Position numbers and translations under genes: made by a program. The notes under the pieces were generated by a model. That model searched no databases. It saw only the letters and a list, made by a program, of their open reading frames with translations, and was not told the DNA's origin. From Paenisporosarcina sp. FSL H8-0542 (lineage in GTDB: Bacteria > Bacillota > Bacilli > Bacillales_A > Planococcaceae), in contig NZ_CP152050.1 of NCBI RefSeq assembly GCF_038632915.1, positions 1,457,001 through 1,521,000 of the forward strand: a stretch of 64,000 bases of DNA, written 5' to 3'. Below, piece after piece: positions 19,769 through 29,031 of this stretch. Position 1 is the first letter of the stretch. Each line of letters opens with the position of its first letter.

Positions 19769-20314
19769 ATGAAAATTAATCCTATGGGATGTTTTATCAA
19801 TAATTTACGTTATTCTATAAGATCTGCAATAGAAACCGATGCGAAAAATTTATCTGAAGTTAGATTGCAAATAGATGGAGAAACGGAAAACTTAGATAGG
19901 GAAAAAGGCGAGGCATACATAGACGAAATAGGCTTTAAACAAGTAATTAAAGATGATACGGAAAGCATCAGCAACCTATTTTTAGTGGCAGAAGTTAATG
20001 GGGAAATTGTTGGTTTTTCAAGATGTGAAGGGAACAAATTGAAAAGAAGTTCTCATAAAGTGGAATTTGGTGTCTGTGTATTACAAGAGTTTTGGGGCTA
20101 TGGTATCGGAAAAAACCTTTTACAACAATCCATTCAATGGGCAGATTCTAATGATATTAAGAAAATAACCTTGAAGGTTCTCGAAACCAATGATCAAGCA
20201 ATGGAACTATATAAAAAATATGGTTTTGAAGTGGAAGGGATGTTAAGAAAAGACAAACTTCTTTCTGATGGAAATTTCTATAATACCATATTGATGGGGA
20301 GATTTAATGGTTGA
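19769..20314 (+). CDS. GNAT-family N-acetyltransferase
   Basis: 181 aa with AGGAGG upstream. GNAT fold: N-terminal beta strand (YSIRSAIETDAKNLSEVR), motif D/A with VEFGVCVLQEFWGYGIGKNLL (acetyl-CoA pyrophosphate loop WGYGIGK) and motif B ALELYKKYGF-like (AMELYKKYGFEVEG). It resembles RimI/PhnO-type acyltransferases acting on amines or protein N-termini. The substrate cannot be predicted. It sits in the accessory patch with a second GNAT. Confidence 0.85.
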   Translation: MKINPMGCFINNLRYSIRSAIETDAKNLSEVRLQIDGETENLDREKGEAYIDEIGFKQVIKDDTESISNLFLVAEVNGEIVGFSRCEGNKLKRSSHKVEFGVCVLQEFWGYGIGKNLLQQSIQWADSNDIKKITLKVLETNDQAMELYKKYGFEVEGMLRKDKLLSDGNFYNTILMGRFNG

Positions 20315-20437
20315 CTCTTCTATTCGTTTAACTTTTTGTATGCAATTATTCCGTGCGATAACTATTCATGAATATTTTAAAGCATGGCGAATAGTATGTT
20401 ACGTGGTAGATAAATTAACTTGAAAGGTTGGGATGTT

Positions 20438-20947
20438 TTGAGTAAATTTGAAAATGAAAATCTGTTAATAACGAGAAATAATCTTCTAAATGAAATGAAT
20501 TTATTAAGTGATGAAGAATTCAATTATACTCCTGGAAAAAAGAGTTGGAGTATTGCACAAATATGCAACCACTTAGCTTTGACAGAAGAAATTTTTGCTA
20601 AGGCAATTGCTTATGGACTCAAAAAATCCAACATCAGTGCAGAACCCAAAAAAATCGATTTTTTATTAGACAGGTCAAATAAGTTGGAAGCACCAGAAAT
20701 CGTTATGCCTCAAATTGAATCTGCCGAGACTCATCAAATTATTGACCAATTAAGCAATTCAAGAAATTTATTAAACAACATCTTAAATACTGTAGAAGAT
20801 ACATCGATCTTGGTTGACAAATCAGTAAAACATCCATACTTTGGTGATTTACCTCTTTATCAATGGATCGAATTAATTTATTTACATGAACAGCGGCACA
20901 TTGAGCAAATAAAAGAAATTAAATCACTGTACCAAACCACCCGATAG
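20438..20947 (+). CDS. DinB-superfamily protein (putative metal-dependent thiol transferase)
   Basis: About 169 aa from TTG 20438 (MSKFENENLLITRN); TTG 20420 is possible but without a ribosome site. It is a four-helix DinB_2-like fold with the metal-ligand histidines in IAQICNHLALTEE and YLHEQRHIEQIKEI. Relatives include YfiT-like and bacillithiol-S-transferase-like proteins involved in detoxification of electrophiles or antibiotics. Position among GNATs and a hydrolase suits such a role; this is inference. Confidence 0.82.
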   Translation: MSKFENENLLITRNNLLNEMNLLSDEEFNYTPGKKSWSIAQICNHLALTEEIFAKAIAYGLKKSNISAEPKKIDFLLDRSNKLEAPEIVMPQIESAETHQIIDQLSNSRNLLNNILNTVEDTSILVDKSVKHPYFGDLPLYQWIELIYLHEQRHIEQIKEIKSLYQTTR

Positions 20948-21066
20948 TCTTAATCAATTGAACTTATGTTTTACTTCAAGATGGAGTAAAGCATTTTTCT
21001 TTTTGGGACATTTAAAAGATCATTTAAAAGTGATACAAAATATAAAGTTAACAGGATGGTTAATCA

Positions 21067-21504
21067 ATGACAATTGAAATTAGGACAGTGCAATCATCTG
21101 ATTATGAAGATTTACTCGAACTGATGGCGGAATTAGGTTATCCTACATCACTTGAAGAACTTACGAAACGATTTGAGTTATTATTAAGTCATACTGAATA
21201 TGAAACATTAGTGGTTGTGAAAAATAATCAATTAATTGGTTTTGCAGGGTTATGCAAGGCTCTATCTTTCGAATTTACTGGAGTATTTGCACGAATACAG
21301 GCATTCGTTATAAGTTCAAAACAAAGGAAACAAGGGGTCGGCTCAATGCTATTGAAAGCTTGCGAAGAATGGGCTATTGTGCAAGGAGCAGGTTCCATAA
21401 CTTTAAACAGTGGAAATAGAGAAGAGCGAATACCAGCACATGCTTTTTATATAAGAAATGGATATATTGGTAAAAGTACGGGTTTTACAAAAAAATTAAT
21501 ATGA
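21067..21504 (+). CDS. GNAT-family N-acetyltransferase
   Basis: 145 aa, start ATGACAATTGAAATTAGGAC. The core acetyl-CoA loop is RKQGVGSMLLKACEEWA and the C-terminal motif AHAFYIRNGYIGKSTGFTKKL is typical of small amine acetyltransferases (aminoglycoside 6'-N-acetyltransferase-like and related). The true substrate is unknown. It is monocistronic, with 119 bp before it and 71 bp after. Confidence 0.88.
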   Translation: MTIEIRTVQSSDYEDLLELMAELGYPTSLEELTKRFELLLSHTEYETLVVVKNNQLIGFAGLCKALSFEFTGVFARIQAFVISSKQRKQGVGSMLLKACEEWAIVQGAGSITLNSGNREERIPAHAFYIRNGYIGKSTGFTKKLI

Positions 21505-21575
21505 GGTTCAGAAGTTTCTCTATTCAATTACCGGTTTTACTTCATGTGACCTCGTACAAAATGAGGTGATGCGCA

Positions 21576-22343
21576 TTGAAAATAGAGAAATATTACGTGG
21601 AAACATCTAAAGGAAAGCTGCAATATAATATTAGCGGAAAAGGTAAACCCAATGTCGTTTTGATTAACGGTGGGTCGGGTCCCATTGAAGGTTGGATGAA
21701 AATACTCCCGGAAATTTCGCAATTCTCATCAGTATTTTCTTATAATCGATTTGGTGTTACTGGTAGCGATAAGCCAATCGAAAATCAAGATGGAATGACA
21801 ATTGTTAATACTCTCCATGAAACACTAAAAGTCTTGGGATTTGAACCTCCTTACTTATTTGTTGGACATTCTCTAGGGGGCTTATATGCAAATTTATATG
21901 CGCGACTCTATCCTAACGAAGTAGCTGGAATTGTCTTTTTGGAATCCAGCCATCCAAAAGATATCAAACTTGAAGAATTTGAAGGTAAGGCAGTAAAAAC
22001 AATAAATAAGATGCTCAAAATGTTGGATTCCTTATCTTCACACAAACAATTCGATGAAGTAAATTTTGTAAAACGAACTGTGAGTCAAATTCATCAAATA
22101 GATGCTTTTCCCGAAATACCTGTATTTGTTGTTACAGGTGGGAAGAAAAACCGAATGATGCCAGAGGAAGTACGAATAAAACGACAAGATAATCAATTGG
22201 AATTACTGACATTGTCAAAGAATAGTAAACACATTGTTGCTGAAAAAAGTGGACATTTCCCGCAATTATCAGAGCCAAGAGTCGTCATTGATACGATCAA
22301 AAATTGTGCAAACGAAATAAATGAACTAGCCCATAACAAGTAG
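21576..22343 (+). CDS. Alpha/beta hydrolase
   Basis: 255 aa from TTG 21576 with GAGGTGAT five bases upstream. The nucleophile elbow is GHSLGGLYA (Ser), the oxyanion region is INGGSGPIEGW, and an acidic residue follows the strand EIPVFVVTGGK. The His expected near the C-terminus is in KSGHFPQLSEP. It belongs to the broad esterase/lipase/haloperoxidase superfamily. Last gene of the accessory patch, convergent with glyS across a shared terminator. Confidence 0.88.
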   Translation: MKIEKYYVETSKGKLQYNISGKGKPNVVLINGGSGPIEGWMKILPEISQFSSVFSYNRFGVTGSDKPIENQDGMTIVNTLHETLKVLGFEPPYLFVGHSLGGLYANLYARLYPNEVAGIVFLESSHPKDIKLEEFEGKAVKTINKMLKMLDSLSSHKQFDEVNFVKRTVSQIHQIDAFPEIPVFVVTGGKKNRMMPEEVRIKRQDNQLELLTLSKNSKHIVAEKSGHFPQLSEPRVVIDTIKNCANEINELAHNK

Positions 22344-22362
22344 TCTCATATTGATAAAAATA

Positions 22363-22398
22363 GGGAGGGAGTTGTGATAAAATTCACATCTCCCTCCC
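22363..22398. terminator. Bidirectional terminator between the hydrolase and glyS
   Basis: 15-bp stem (GGGAGGGAGTTGTGA / TCACATCTCCCTCCC) with one mismatch and a 6-nt loop. T-rich sequence flanks it on both strands. Confidence 0.75.
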
Positions 22399-22449
22399 TT
22401 AATTTATTCTATAGAGCAATTGAGCATAAATGTTTCAATCCTGTTTAAA

Positions 22450-23832
22450 TTAAAATTCTAAGTGTTTTTCAATATATGCTTTAACTTCTACGATAGGCAT
22501 ACGTACTTGTTCCATTGAATCACGGTGACGTACAGTTACTTGACCGTCTTCAACTGAATCAAAGTCATACGTGATACAGAAAGGTGTTCCAATTTCGTCT
22601 TGTCGACGGTAACGTTTACCGATTGATTGAGACTCATCATAATCGACCATAAATGATTTGCTTAAATTAGCAAACACTTCACCAGCGCCTTCAGCTAATT
22701 TTTTCGATAATGGTAAGATAGCTGCTTTTACCGGAGCTAATGCAGGGTGGAAACGTAACACGGTACGTTTATCATCACCTTCAAGAGTTTCTTCAGCATA
22801 TGCATCACATAAGAATGCCAGTGTGACACGGTCTGCACCTAATGATGGTTCGATACAGTATGGTACATAACGTTCATTCGTTATCGGATCTATATAGTTG
22901 AAATCTTCACCAGAGTGCTCCATATGGCGTTTTAAGTCGAAGTCTGTGCGGTCTGCAATACCCCAAAGCTCGCCCCAGCCGAATGGGAATTTATATTCCA
23001 CATCTGTTGTAGCCGATGCATAATGTGATAGTTCTTCTTTATCGTGATCACGTAAACGCATGTTTTCTTCGTTCAAACCTAAGTTCAGTAACCAGTTTTT
23101 ACAATAGTCGCGCCAGAAAGTAAACCATTCCAAATCTTCACCTGGCTTACAGAAGAATTCAAGTTCCATTTGCTCAAATTCCCGCGTACGGAATGTGAAG
23201 TTACCTGGCGTGATTTCATTACGGAAACTCTTACCGATCTGAGCAATCCCGAATGGCATTTTTTTTCGCATTGAACGTTGCACATTTTTAAAGTTTACAA
23301 AAATCCCTTGTGCTGTTTCTGGACGTAAGTAAATATCGTTAGAAGAAGTTTCCGTCACACCTTGAGAAGTTTTGAACATTAAATTGAACTGACGGATGTT
23401 CGTGAATTCTTGAGCTCCACAATCTGGACAAATAATGGCGTGTTCGCTGATTAATTCTTCCATTTTTTCGAATGGAAGTCCGTCAACAATCATTTCGATT
23501 CCTTTTGCTTCAAGAGCATCTTCAATCAGTTTGTCTGCACGATGGCGTGCTTTACATTTTTTGCAGTCAATCATAGGGTCATTGAAATTTCCGATATGAC
23601 CTGATGCTGACCAAACTTTAGGATTCATCAAGATAGCTGCGTCAAGACCAACATTATAAGGAGATTCTTGAACAAATTTGCGCCACCAAGCTTTTTTGAT
23701 ATTATTCTTAAGTTCAATTCCAAGTGGACCGTAATCCCAAGTGTTGGCTAAGCCTCCATAAATATCCGAGCCAGGGAAGACAAAACCTCTGTGTTTCGCT
23801 AAACTAACTACATTTTCCATTGTGATTGTCAT
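22450..23832 (-). CDS. glyS: Glycyl-tRNA synthetase, single-chain type
   Basis: 460 aa class II synthetase of the alpha2 (eukaryote/archaeal-like) type rather than the glyQ-glyS two-subunit enzyme of B. subtilis. Motif 1 region [18 protein letters not shown], zinc-type cysteines [11 protein letters not shown] and CPDCGAQEF, motif 2 [21 protein letters not shown] and motif 3 [14 protein letters not shown] are present, then an anticodon-binding domain. GGAGGG precedes ATG 23832. It is transcribed opposite to its neighbours from its own T-box-controlled promoter. Confidence 0.97.
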   Translation of the reverse strand: MTITMENVVSLAKHRGFVFPGSDIYGGLANTWDYGPLGIELKNNIKKAWWRKFVQESPYNVGLDAAILMNPKVWSASGHIGNFNDPMIDCKKCKARHRADKLIEDALEAKGIEMIVDGLPFEKMEELISEHAIICPDCGAQEFTNIRQFNLMFKTSQGVTETSSNDIYLRPETAQGIFVNFKNVQRSMRKKMPFGIAQIGKSFRNEITPGNFTFRTREFEQMELEFFCKPGEDLEWFTFWRDYCKNWLLNLGLNEENMRLRDHDKEELSHYASATTDVEYKFPFGWGELWGIADRTDFDLKRHMEHSGEDFNYIDPITNERYVPYCIEPSLGADRVTLAFLCDAYAEETLEGDDKRTVLRFHPALAPVKAAILPLSKKLAEGAGEVFANLSKSFMVDYDESQSIGKRYRRQDEIGTPFCITYDFDSVEDGQVTVRHRDSMEQVRMPIVEVKAYIEKHLEF

Positions 23833-23846
23833 AACAATCCCTCCAA

Positions 23847-24052
23847 AAATAAAAATAGCACTCGTCCCCGGACATTAAATGTCCGGGGACGAGTGCATAA
23901 TACCCGCGGTTCCACCCCAGTTAATTGCTAAAAGCAATCCACTTTCATTAACATGACTCCAGGACGCCTTTTCTTGTTCGCTGCAGACTTGCACCGTCTC
24001 TGCTCGCTAAAGGATGAACAATACTTATTTTCCTATCTTCGTCTATATAATT
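23847..24052 (-). promoter_or_regulatory. T-box riboswitch controlling glyS
   Basis: On the minus strand the hallmark GGGGTGGAACCGCGGG (complement of 23902-23917) precedes a perfect 18-bp terminator stem beginning GCACTCGTCCCCGG (complement of 23858-23896) and a T-rich tail. The ~150 nt upstream would be Stem I with the specifier loop; a GGC is present but I could not fold it by hand. Uncharged tRNA-Gly should stabilise the antiterminator. Confidence 0.93.
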
Positions 24053-24058
24053 GACTAT

Positions 24059-24067
24059 ATTGTAGCA
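24059..24067 (-). promoter_or_regulatory. Extended -10 promoter for the glyS T-box transcript
   Basis: Minus strand reads TGCTACAAT, an extended -10. The -35 (TGGCAC at 17 bp) is weak. It places the transcription start at the 5' edge of the T-box leader. Confidence 0.55.
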
Positions 24068-24162
24068 TATAAAAATCTAAAGTGCCACTTAAACAGGGTA
24101 CTAGATAAGCCCACTTAATTAGTATATAATATTGAACATTGAGTATAACACTTTTTGAGGCG

Positions 24163-24801
24163 GTGAGTCCGATCGAACTCAACAAACGTCAAGAGGACAT
24201 TTTGCTAATTGTAAAAGAAAATGGTCCGATTACAGGAGAACAAATTGCAGAGCGTCTGCATTTAACAAGATCTACACTTCGACCGGATTTAGCTATATTA
24301 ACCATGTCGGGGTTTCTGGATGCACGACCTCGTGTAGGATATTTTTATTCAGGCAAAAAAACTGGTCAAGCTGTTTCTGACAGCATGATGAATATGAAGG
24401 TTCGGGACTTTCAGTCAATCCCGATTGTAGTAGCAGAAGATATGACCGTATATGATGCCATCTGTCAAATGTTTTTGGAAGATGTCGGCACGCTATTTGT
24501 TGTAGATAAAAATTCATATTTAACAGGCGTATTATCAAGAAAAGATTTACTCCGAACGAGTTTAGGTCAACAGGACTTAAATAAAATTCCCGTACATATC
24601 ATAATGACTCGGATGCCAAATATAACATTTTGTTATAAACACGACTCACTTATCCATGCCGCGAAGAAGTTGATTGACAAACAAATAGATGCTTTGCCAA
24701 TCGTAAAACAACATCCTGATGGTTACGAAGTGATTGGTCGTTTGACCAAAACAAACATTACACGTGCTTTTCTGTCATTAGCGGAAAATCACGATTTGTG
24801 A
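24163..24801 (+). CDS. ccpN: CcpN, CBS-domain repressor of gluconeogenic genes
   Basis: About 212 aa from GTG 24163 ([14 protein letters not shown]), the length and start expected from B. subtilis CcpN. TTG 24139 is in frame but sits only 9 bases after a TATAAT (24125-24130), near the likely transcription start. The winged helix ([23 protein letters not shown]) precedes two CBS domains (residues ~75-130 and 145-205) that sense ATP/ADP. CcpN represses gapB and pckA on glycolytic carbon. yqfL follows as usual. Confidence 0.93.
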   Translation: MSPIELNKRQEDILLIVKENGPITGEQIAERLHLTRSTLRPDLAILTMSGFLDARPRVGYFYSGKKTGQAVSDSMMNMKVRDFQSIPIVVAEDMTVYDAICQMFLEDVGTLFVVDKNSYLTGVLSRKDLLRTSLGQQDLNKIPVHIIMTRMPNITFCYKHDSLIHAAKKLIDKQIDALPIVKQHPDGYEVIGRLTKTNITRAFLSLAENHDL

Positions 24802-24814
24802 GGTGACGGAAACC

Positions 24815-25618
24815 ATGAAAAACCTGCAAATATTTATTGTTTCGGATTCAGTGGGCGAAACAGGAGAGTTAGTTGCGAAAGCAGCGGTAAGTCAGTTTAG
24901 ACCTGGTTTACAGGATACGTCCTTAAAACGATTCCCTCATATCGCGACACTCGATCATGTAAAAGAAATTGTAAATCTTGCAAAACTGCAGCAAGCGATT
25001 ATTTTATATACGCTTGTCCGAAAAAAGATGCGCTCAACTTTGCAAATGGAATGTGCAAAACATAGTGTAAGATCCATCGATTTAATGGGTCCGCTCATGG
25101 ATACACTTGAACTTGAATTGAATGAAATTCCTTTTGAAGAACCAGGGTTAGTGCGGAAATTGGATGACGATTATTTCAAAAAAATTGAAGCAATTGAGTT
25201 TGCTGTAAAATACGATGATGGACGGGATCCACGTGGTTTACTATTGGCTGACATCGTCCTCGTCGGCGTTTCCCGCACTTCCAAGACCCCTTTATCTCAG
25301 TATTTAGCACACAAACGATATAAAGTCGCAAATGTTCCATTAGTGCCTGAAGTAGAGCCTCCGGAAGAGTTATTTAAAGTTGACCCGGAAAAATGTTTCG
25401 GACTTGTCATTTCTCCAGAGAAGTTAAATTCAATCCGGAAAGAACGATTGATTGCTTTAGGACTTAATGATGATGCAAGCTATGCAAAATTGGAACGCAT
25501 TAAACAAGAAATCGTCCATTTTGAAAAAGTAGTTTCCCGAATTGGATGTCATGTGATTGATGTGACGAATCGTGCAGTCGAAGAAACAGCAAATGTCATC
25601 TTAAACAAAATCCAGTAA
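24815..25618 (+). CDS. yqfL: PEP synthetase/PPDK regulatory kinase-pyrophosphorylase family protein (YqfL)
   Basis: 267 aa from ATG 24815, with GAGGTGA eight bases upstream; the GTG at 24803 lies within that ribosome site. DUF299 family: [14 protein letters not shown] at the N-terminus, [12 protein letters not shown], and the P-loop-like [16 protein letters not shown] that binds ADP. Family members phosphorylate and dephosphorylate pyruvate phosphate dikinase or PEP synthase. In B. subtilis YqfL modulates CcpN activity, which explains the ccpN-yqfL pairing. Confidence 0.94.
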   Translation: MKNLQIFIVSDSVGETGELVAKAAVSQFRPGLQDTSLKRFPHIATLDHVKEIVNLAKLQQAIILYTLVRKKMRSTLQMECAKHSVRSIDLMGPLMDTLELELNEIPFEEPGLVRKLDDDYFKKIEAIEFAVKYDDGRDPRGLLLADIVLVGVSRTSKTPLSQYLAHKRYKVANVPLVPEVEPPEELFKVDPEKCFGLVISPEKLNSIRKERLIALGLNDDASYAKLERIKQEIVHFEKVVSRIGCHVIDVTNRAVEETANVILNKIQ

Positions 25619-25622
25619 GGTG

Positions 25623-25651
25623 AAAACCATCCCTATGAGGGAAGGTTTTTT
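25623..25651 (+). terminator. Terminator after yqfL
   Basis: AAAACC-at-CCC pairs with GGG-aa-GGTTTT and a T-rich tail follows. The remaining ~270 bp up to dnaG are very AT-rich; no gene was seen there. Confidence 0.65.
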
Positions 25652-25921
25652 CTTTTGAAATAATAATTATTTTGTGGATTTTTCAAGAAAAACGTTTTAT
25701 AATAAAAAATTGTGGTAAAAATATTTAATAAGGGTTGTCATTTCGTAAGTTTTGTCAAGATTTCAATAATTTAGATTTTTGAAAATCACTATAGAAAAAA
25801 ACAGTATTACTTCTACAAAGGGGGTAATATGTATTTTTTTTATTATTTTTGTCGAAACTTGCAGGATTTTCATCGATTATCTCGAATTCAATATTTAGCC
25901 TATAAAGATGGTGATGACAAC

Positions 25922-27733
25922 GTGCAACGAATTCCGGAAGAAACAATTGAACAGATTCGCACGAGTAATGATGTTGTTGATGTTATTAGCGAATACGTTC
26001 AATTAACAAAACGTGGACGCAACTGGTTTGGTCTTTGTCCTTTTCATGGAGAACAAACTCCTTCATTCTCAGTTTCACAAGATAAACAAATCTTTCATTG
26101 TTTTGGATGTGGTGCCGGAGGAAATGCCATTACCTTCGTAATGGATATCGACAATCTTTCTTTTCAGGAAGCAGTTAGCAAATTAGGATCACGTATAGGT
26201 ATCGACCTGGACATTGAACCTCAGAATGGCGAAGCTAAAACGGTCTCCAAAGAAGAAACAAGAATGAAAGAAGCGCACACGTTTGCTATGAATTACTACC
26301 ATCACTTGCTTTTAAATACGGAAGAAGGAGAAAAAGCCCTTCATTATTTAGAAGAAAGAGGATTTTCAAGAGAGCTTATTGAACAGTATAGAATTGGGTG
26401 GTCACTACCTAATTGGGATGCCTTAACCACGTTGCTTGAACGTAAAGGATTCAATCCGGCCGAAATGGAACAAAGTGGTCTGCTCATTCAAAAAGAAAAT
26501 AAAAATGAATACTTCGATCGATTTAGAGAACGAATCATGTTTCCGGTTCGTGATGAAGCGGGACATGTCATAGCATTTTCTGGACGTGTATTAAATACGG
26601 AGTCGCAGGATGCAAAGTACATGAACAGTCCTGAGTCTCCGATATTTCAAAAAAGCAAAGTTTTGTATAATTTGGATGTTGCGCGCCCTATAATCCGTAA
26701 AAAGCATAAAGTGATTGTCATGGAAGGTTTTATGGATGTTATAGCAGCGGCAAAAGCGGGCATCATGAATACTGTTGCTACGATGGGTACTTCGCTTACA
26801 AAGGAACATGTTAATAAACTGAAACGTCTAACTGATTCTGTGACACTTTGTTACGATGGGGACGCTGCAGGGCTAGAAGCTGCAAAACGTGCTGCACAGC
26901 TATTAATGCAGGATAAAGTGAAAACGGAAATAGCCATCCTGCCAGATCAAATGGACCCGGATGACTTTGTTCAAAAAAATGGAGCAGAGGCATTCGAAAA
27001 ACAAATAATTGAACGACCCCATGCTTATTTGGCTTTTATGATGATGGTTGCAAGACGCAATAAAAACTTTCAATTTGAAAATGACACGTTACAATACGTG
27101 CAAGAAGTTCTCGAACACTTTGTCGGAAATTCTTCACCAGTTGAACGCGATTTATATATTCGGCAATTAGCCAATGAAACCAATATTTCGGAAGATGCGA
27201 TTTATCAGCAATTTCGAAAGATTGAAGGGAAAAATATTAAGCAGAACTCGAGACAACAGGCTCCTCCTGTTGCCCAAAACGCTCCGGTAAGTCGTAAGCG
27301 TATACAGGCAATTGATCGGGCTGAAAAATTGTTGCTCGCTCATATGTTACATCAAGTTGATATTGTCGATCGTTTACACCAAGATCATGGCCTACACGTA
27401 TTCATCCACGATCCTTATGAAGCGATATTTGTTCGTCTCATAGGTTTCTACGACACATATCCTCAAGCTGATACACATCGTTTTCTAGAAATTCTAGAAG
27501 ACACAGAACTACGAAAGCTGGTCATGGAAGCAACGTTAACAGAACGAGACCCGGAACATGCAAGTGAAGAAGTCTCCGACTGCTTACGACAAATAAATAA
27601 ACATCGAATCGAGCTTCAAATTCAAACGAAAATGCACGAGTCCAAAGAAGCAGAAAAACTTCAGGATATGACACGTGCTTTAGAGCTAGCAAAACAAATG
27701 ATCGATTTGAAAAAATCGTTATCAACGATGTAA
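25922..27733 (+). CDS. dnaG: DNA primase
   Basis: 603 aa from GTG 25922, identical in length to the B. subtilis enzyme and starting MQRIPEETIEQI. An N-terminal zinc domain (CPFHGEQTPSFSV ... CFGCGAGGNAI) is followed by the TOPRIM core (VMEGFMDVIAA, YDGDAAGLEAAKRAA). A C-terminal helicase-binding domain completes it. It makes RNA primers for replication. The frame stays open to ATG 25829, which has a strong AAAGGGGGT site, so a 31-residue N-terminal extension cannot be excluded. It forms the primase-sigma operon with sigA, 29 bp downstream. Confidence 0.95.
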   Translation: MQRIPEETIEQIRTSNDVVDVISEYVQLTKRGRNWFGLCPFHGEQTPSFSVSQDKQIFHCFGCGAGGNAITFVMDIDNLSFQEAVSKLGSRIGIDLDIEPQNGEAKTVSKEETRMKEAHTFAMNYYHHLLLNTEEGEKALHYLEERGFSRELIEQYRIGWSLPNWDALTTLLERKGFNPAEMEQSGLLIQKENKNEYFDRFRERIMFPVRDEAGHVIAFSGRVLNTESQDAKYMNSPESPIFQKSKVLYNLDVARPIIRKKHKVIVMEGFMDVIAAAKAGIMNTVATMGTSLTKEHVNKLKRLTDSVTLCYDGDAAGLEAAKRAAQLLMQDKVKTEIAILPDQMDPDDFVQKNGAEAFEKQIIERPHAYLAFMMMVARRNKNFQFENDTLQYVQEVLEHFVGNSSPVERDLYIRQLANETNISEDAIYQQFRKIEGKNIKQNSRQQAPPVAQNAPVSRKRIQAIDRAEKLLLAHMLHQVDIVDRLHQDHGLHVFIHDPYEAIFVRLIGFYDTYPQADTHRFLEILEDTELRKLVMEATLTERDPEHASEEVSDCLRQINKHRIELQIQTKMHESKEAEKLQDMTRALELAKQMIDLKKSLSTM

Positions 27734-27762
27734 ATTGATTGGTTTTTAAAGGAGGAAGACTT

Positions 27763-28893
27763 ATGGCGGACAAGTCTGAGCGTTCAAAAGAGGTAGAAAC
27801 TGAGGTCACATTAGAAGAAGCAAAAAAATCTCTACTCGAACTGGGTAAAAAATCGGGGGAGCTGACTTTTGCTGACATAGCTGAAAAATTATCCGTATTT
27901 GAGTTGGAATCAGATCAAATCGAAGAATTTATTGAACAGCTAGAAGCACAAGGTGTGGAGCTTGGTCGTAAAGACGGCGATGAAGAAGACTTAGAAAAAT
28001 TAATGAAAAAAGGGCAAGAAGAGGAAACATTCGATTTAAACGATTTAAGTGTACCACCTGGTGTTAAAATCAATGACCCAGTGCGAATGTACTTAAAAGA
28101 AATCGGTCGTGTTGACTTACTTTCTGCAGATGAAGAAATTGCCTTGGCTAAACGTATTGAAGCAGGCGATGAAGAAGCGAAAAAACGTTTAGCAGAAGCG
28201 AACTTACGACTGGTTGTAAGTATTGCCAAGCGTTACGTTGGCCGTGGCATGCTGTTCCTGGATTTAATTCAGGAAGGTAATATGGGTCTAATCAAAGCGG
28301 TGGAAAAATTTGATTTCCGTAAAGGATTCAAATTCAGTACGTACGCAACTTGGTGGATTCGACAAGCGATTACACGTGCTATTGCTGACCAAGCTCGTAC
28401 GATTCGTATCCCTGTCCATATGGTTGAGACCATCAACAAATTAATCCGCGTTCAGCGACAGTTGCTTCAAGACCTAGGTCGCGAGCCTTCTCCAGAAGAA
28501 ATAGGGGAAGAAATGGAATTGCCAGCTGAAAAAGTGCGTGAAATTTTAAAGATTGCTCAAGAGCCAGTTTCACTTGAAACACCTATCGGGGAAGAGGATG
28601 ATTCGCACTTAGGAGACTTCATTGAAGACTCGGATGCACAATCTCCATCTGACCATGCAGCTTATGAGTTGTTAAAAGAGCAGTTAGAGGACGTTTTAGA
28701 TACTTTAACTGACCGAGAAGAAAATGTATTGCGTTTGCGTTTTGGTCTTGATGATGGACGTACACGCACTTTAGAAGAGGTAGGGAAAGTATTTGGTGTT
28801 ACGCGTGAACGTATTCGTCAAATCGAAGCAAAAGCTTTACGAAAATTGCGCCACCCTTCAAGAAGTAAACGACTAAAAGACTTTTTAGAATAG
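27763..28893 (+). CDS. sigA: Housekeeping RNA polymerase sigma factor SigA (RpoD)
   Basis: 376 aa from ATG 27763, preceded by AAAGGAGG; a TTG at 27739 lies upstream of that site. Region 1.2-2.1 ([13 protein letters not shown]), 2.3-2.4 ([19 protein letters not shown]), region 3 and the 4.2 helix-turn-helix ([20 protein letters not shown]) are complete. It directs RNA polymerase to TTGACA/TATAAT promoters. Follows dnaG as in most Firmicutes and ends at a strong terminator. Confidence 0.99.
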   Translation: MADKSERSKEVETEVTLEEAKKSLLELGKKSGELTFADIAEKLSVFELESDQIEEFIEQLEAQGVELGRKDGDEEDLEKLMKKGQEEETFDLNDLSVPPGVKINDPVRMYLKEIGRVDLLSADEEIALAKRIEAGDEEAKKRLAEANLRLVVSIAKRYVGRGMLFLDLIQEGNMGLIKAVEKFDFRKGFKFSTYATWWIRQAITRAIADQARTIRIPVHMVETINKLIRVQRQLLQDLGREPSPEEIGEEMELPAEKVREILKIAQEPVSLETPIGEEDDSHLGDFIEDSDAQSPSDHAAYELLKEQLEDVLDTLTDREENVLRLRFGLDDGRTRTLEEVGKVFGVTRERIRQIEAKALRKLRHPSRSKRLKDFLE

Positions 28894-28902
28894 AATGTTC
28901 AA

Positions 28903-28933
28903 AGATGCTCACACAGGTGAGCATCTTTTTTTG
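28903..28933 (+). terminator. Terminator after sigA
   Basis: Perfect 10-bp stem AGATGCTCAC / GTGAGCATCT with an ACAG loop and a run of seven T. Confidence 0.9.
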
Positions 28934-29031
28934 TTCTCTTTTTTAATAGAAGAATAATAGTTGTGAATGTTAGAATATTTCATATATAATGAAAAATGAA
29001 AGCGTTTTAAAATTAAAAGGGGTTGAATGTA

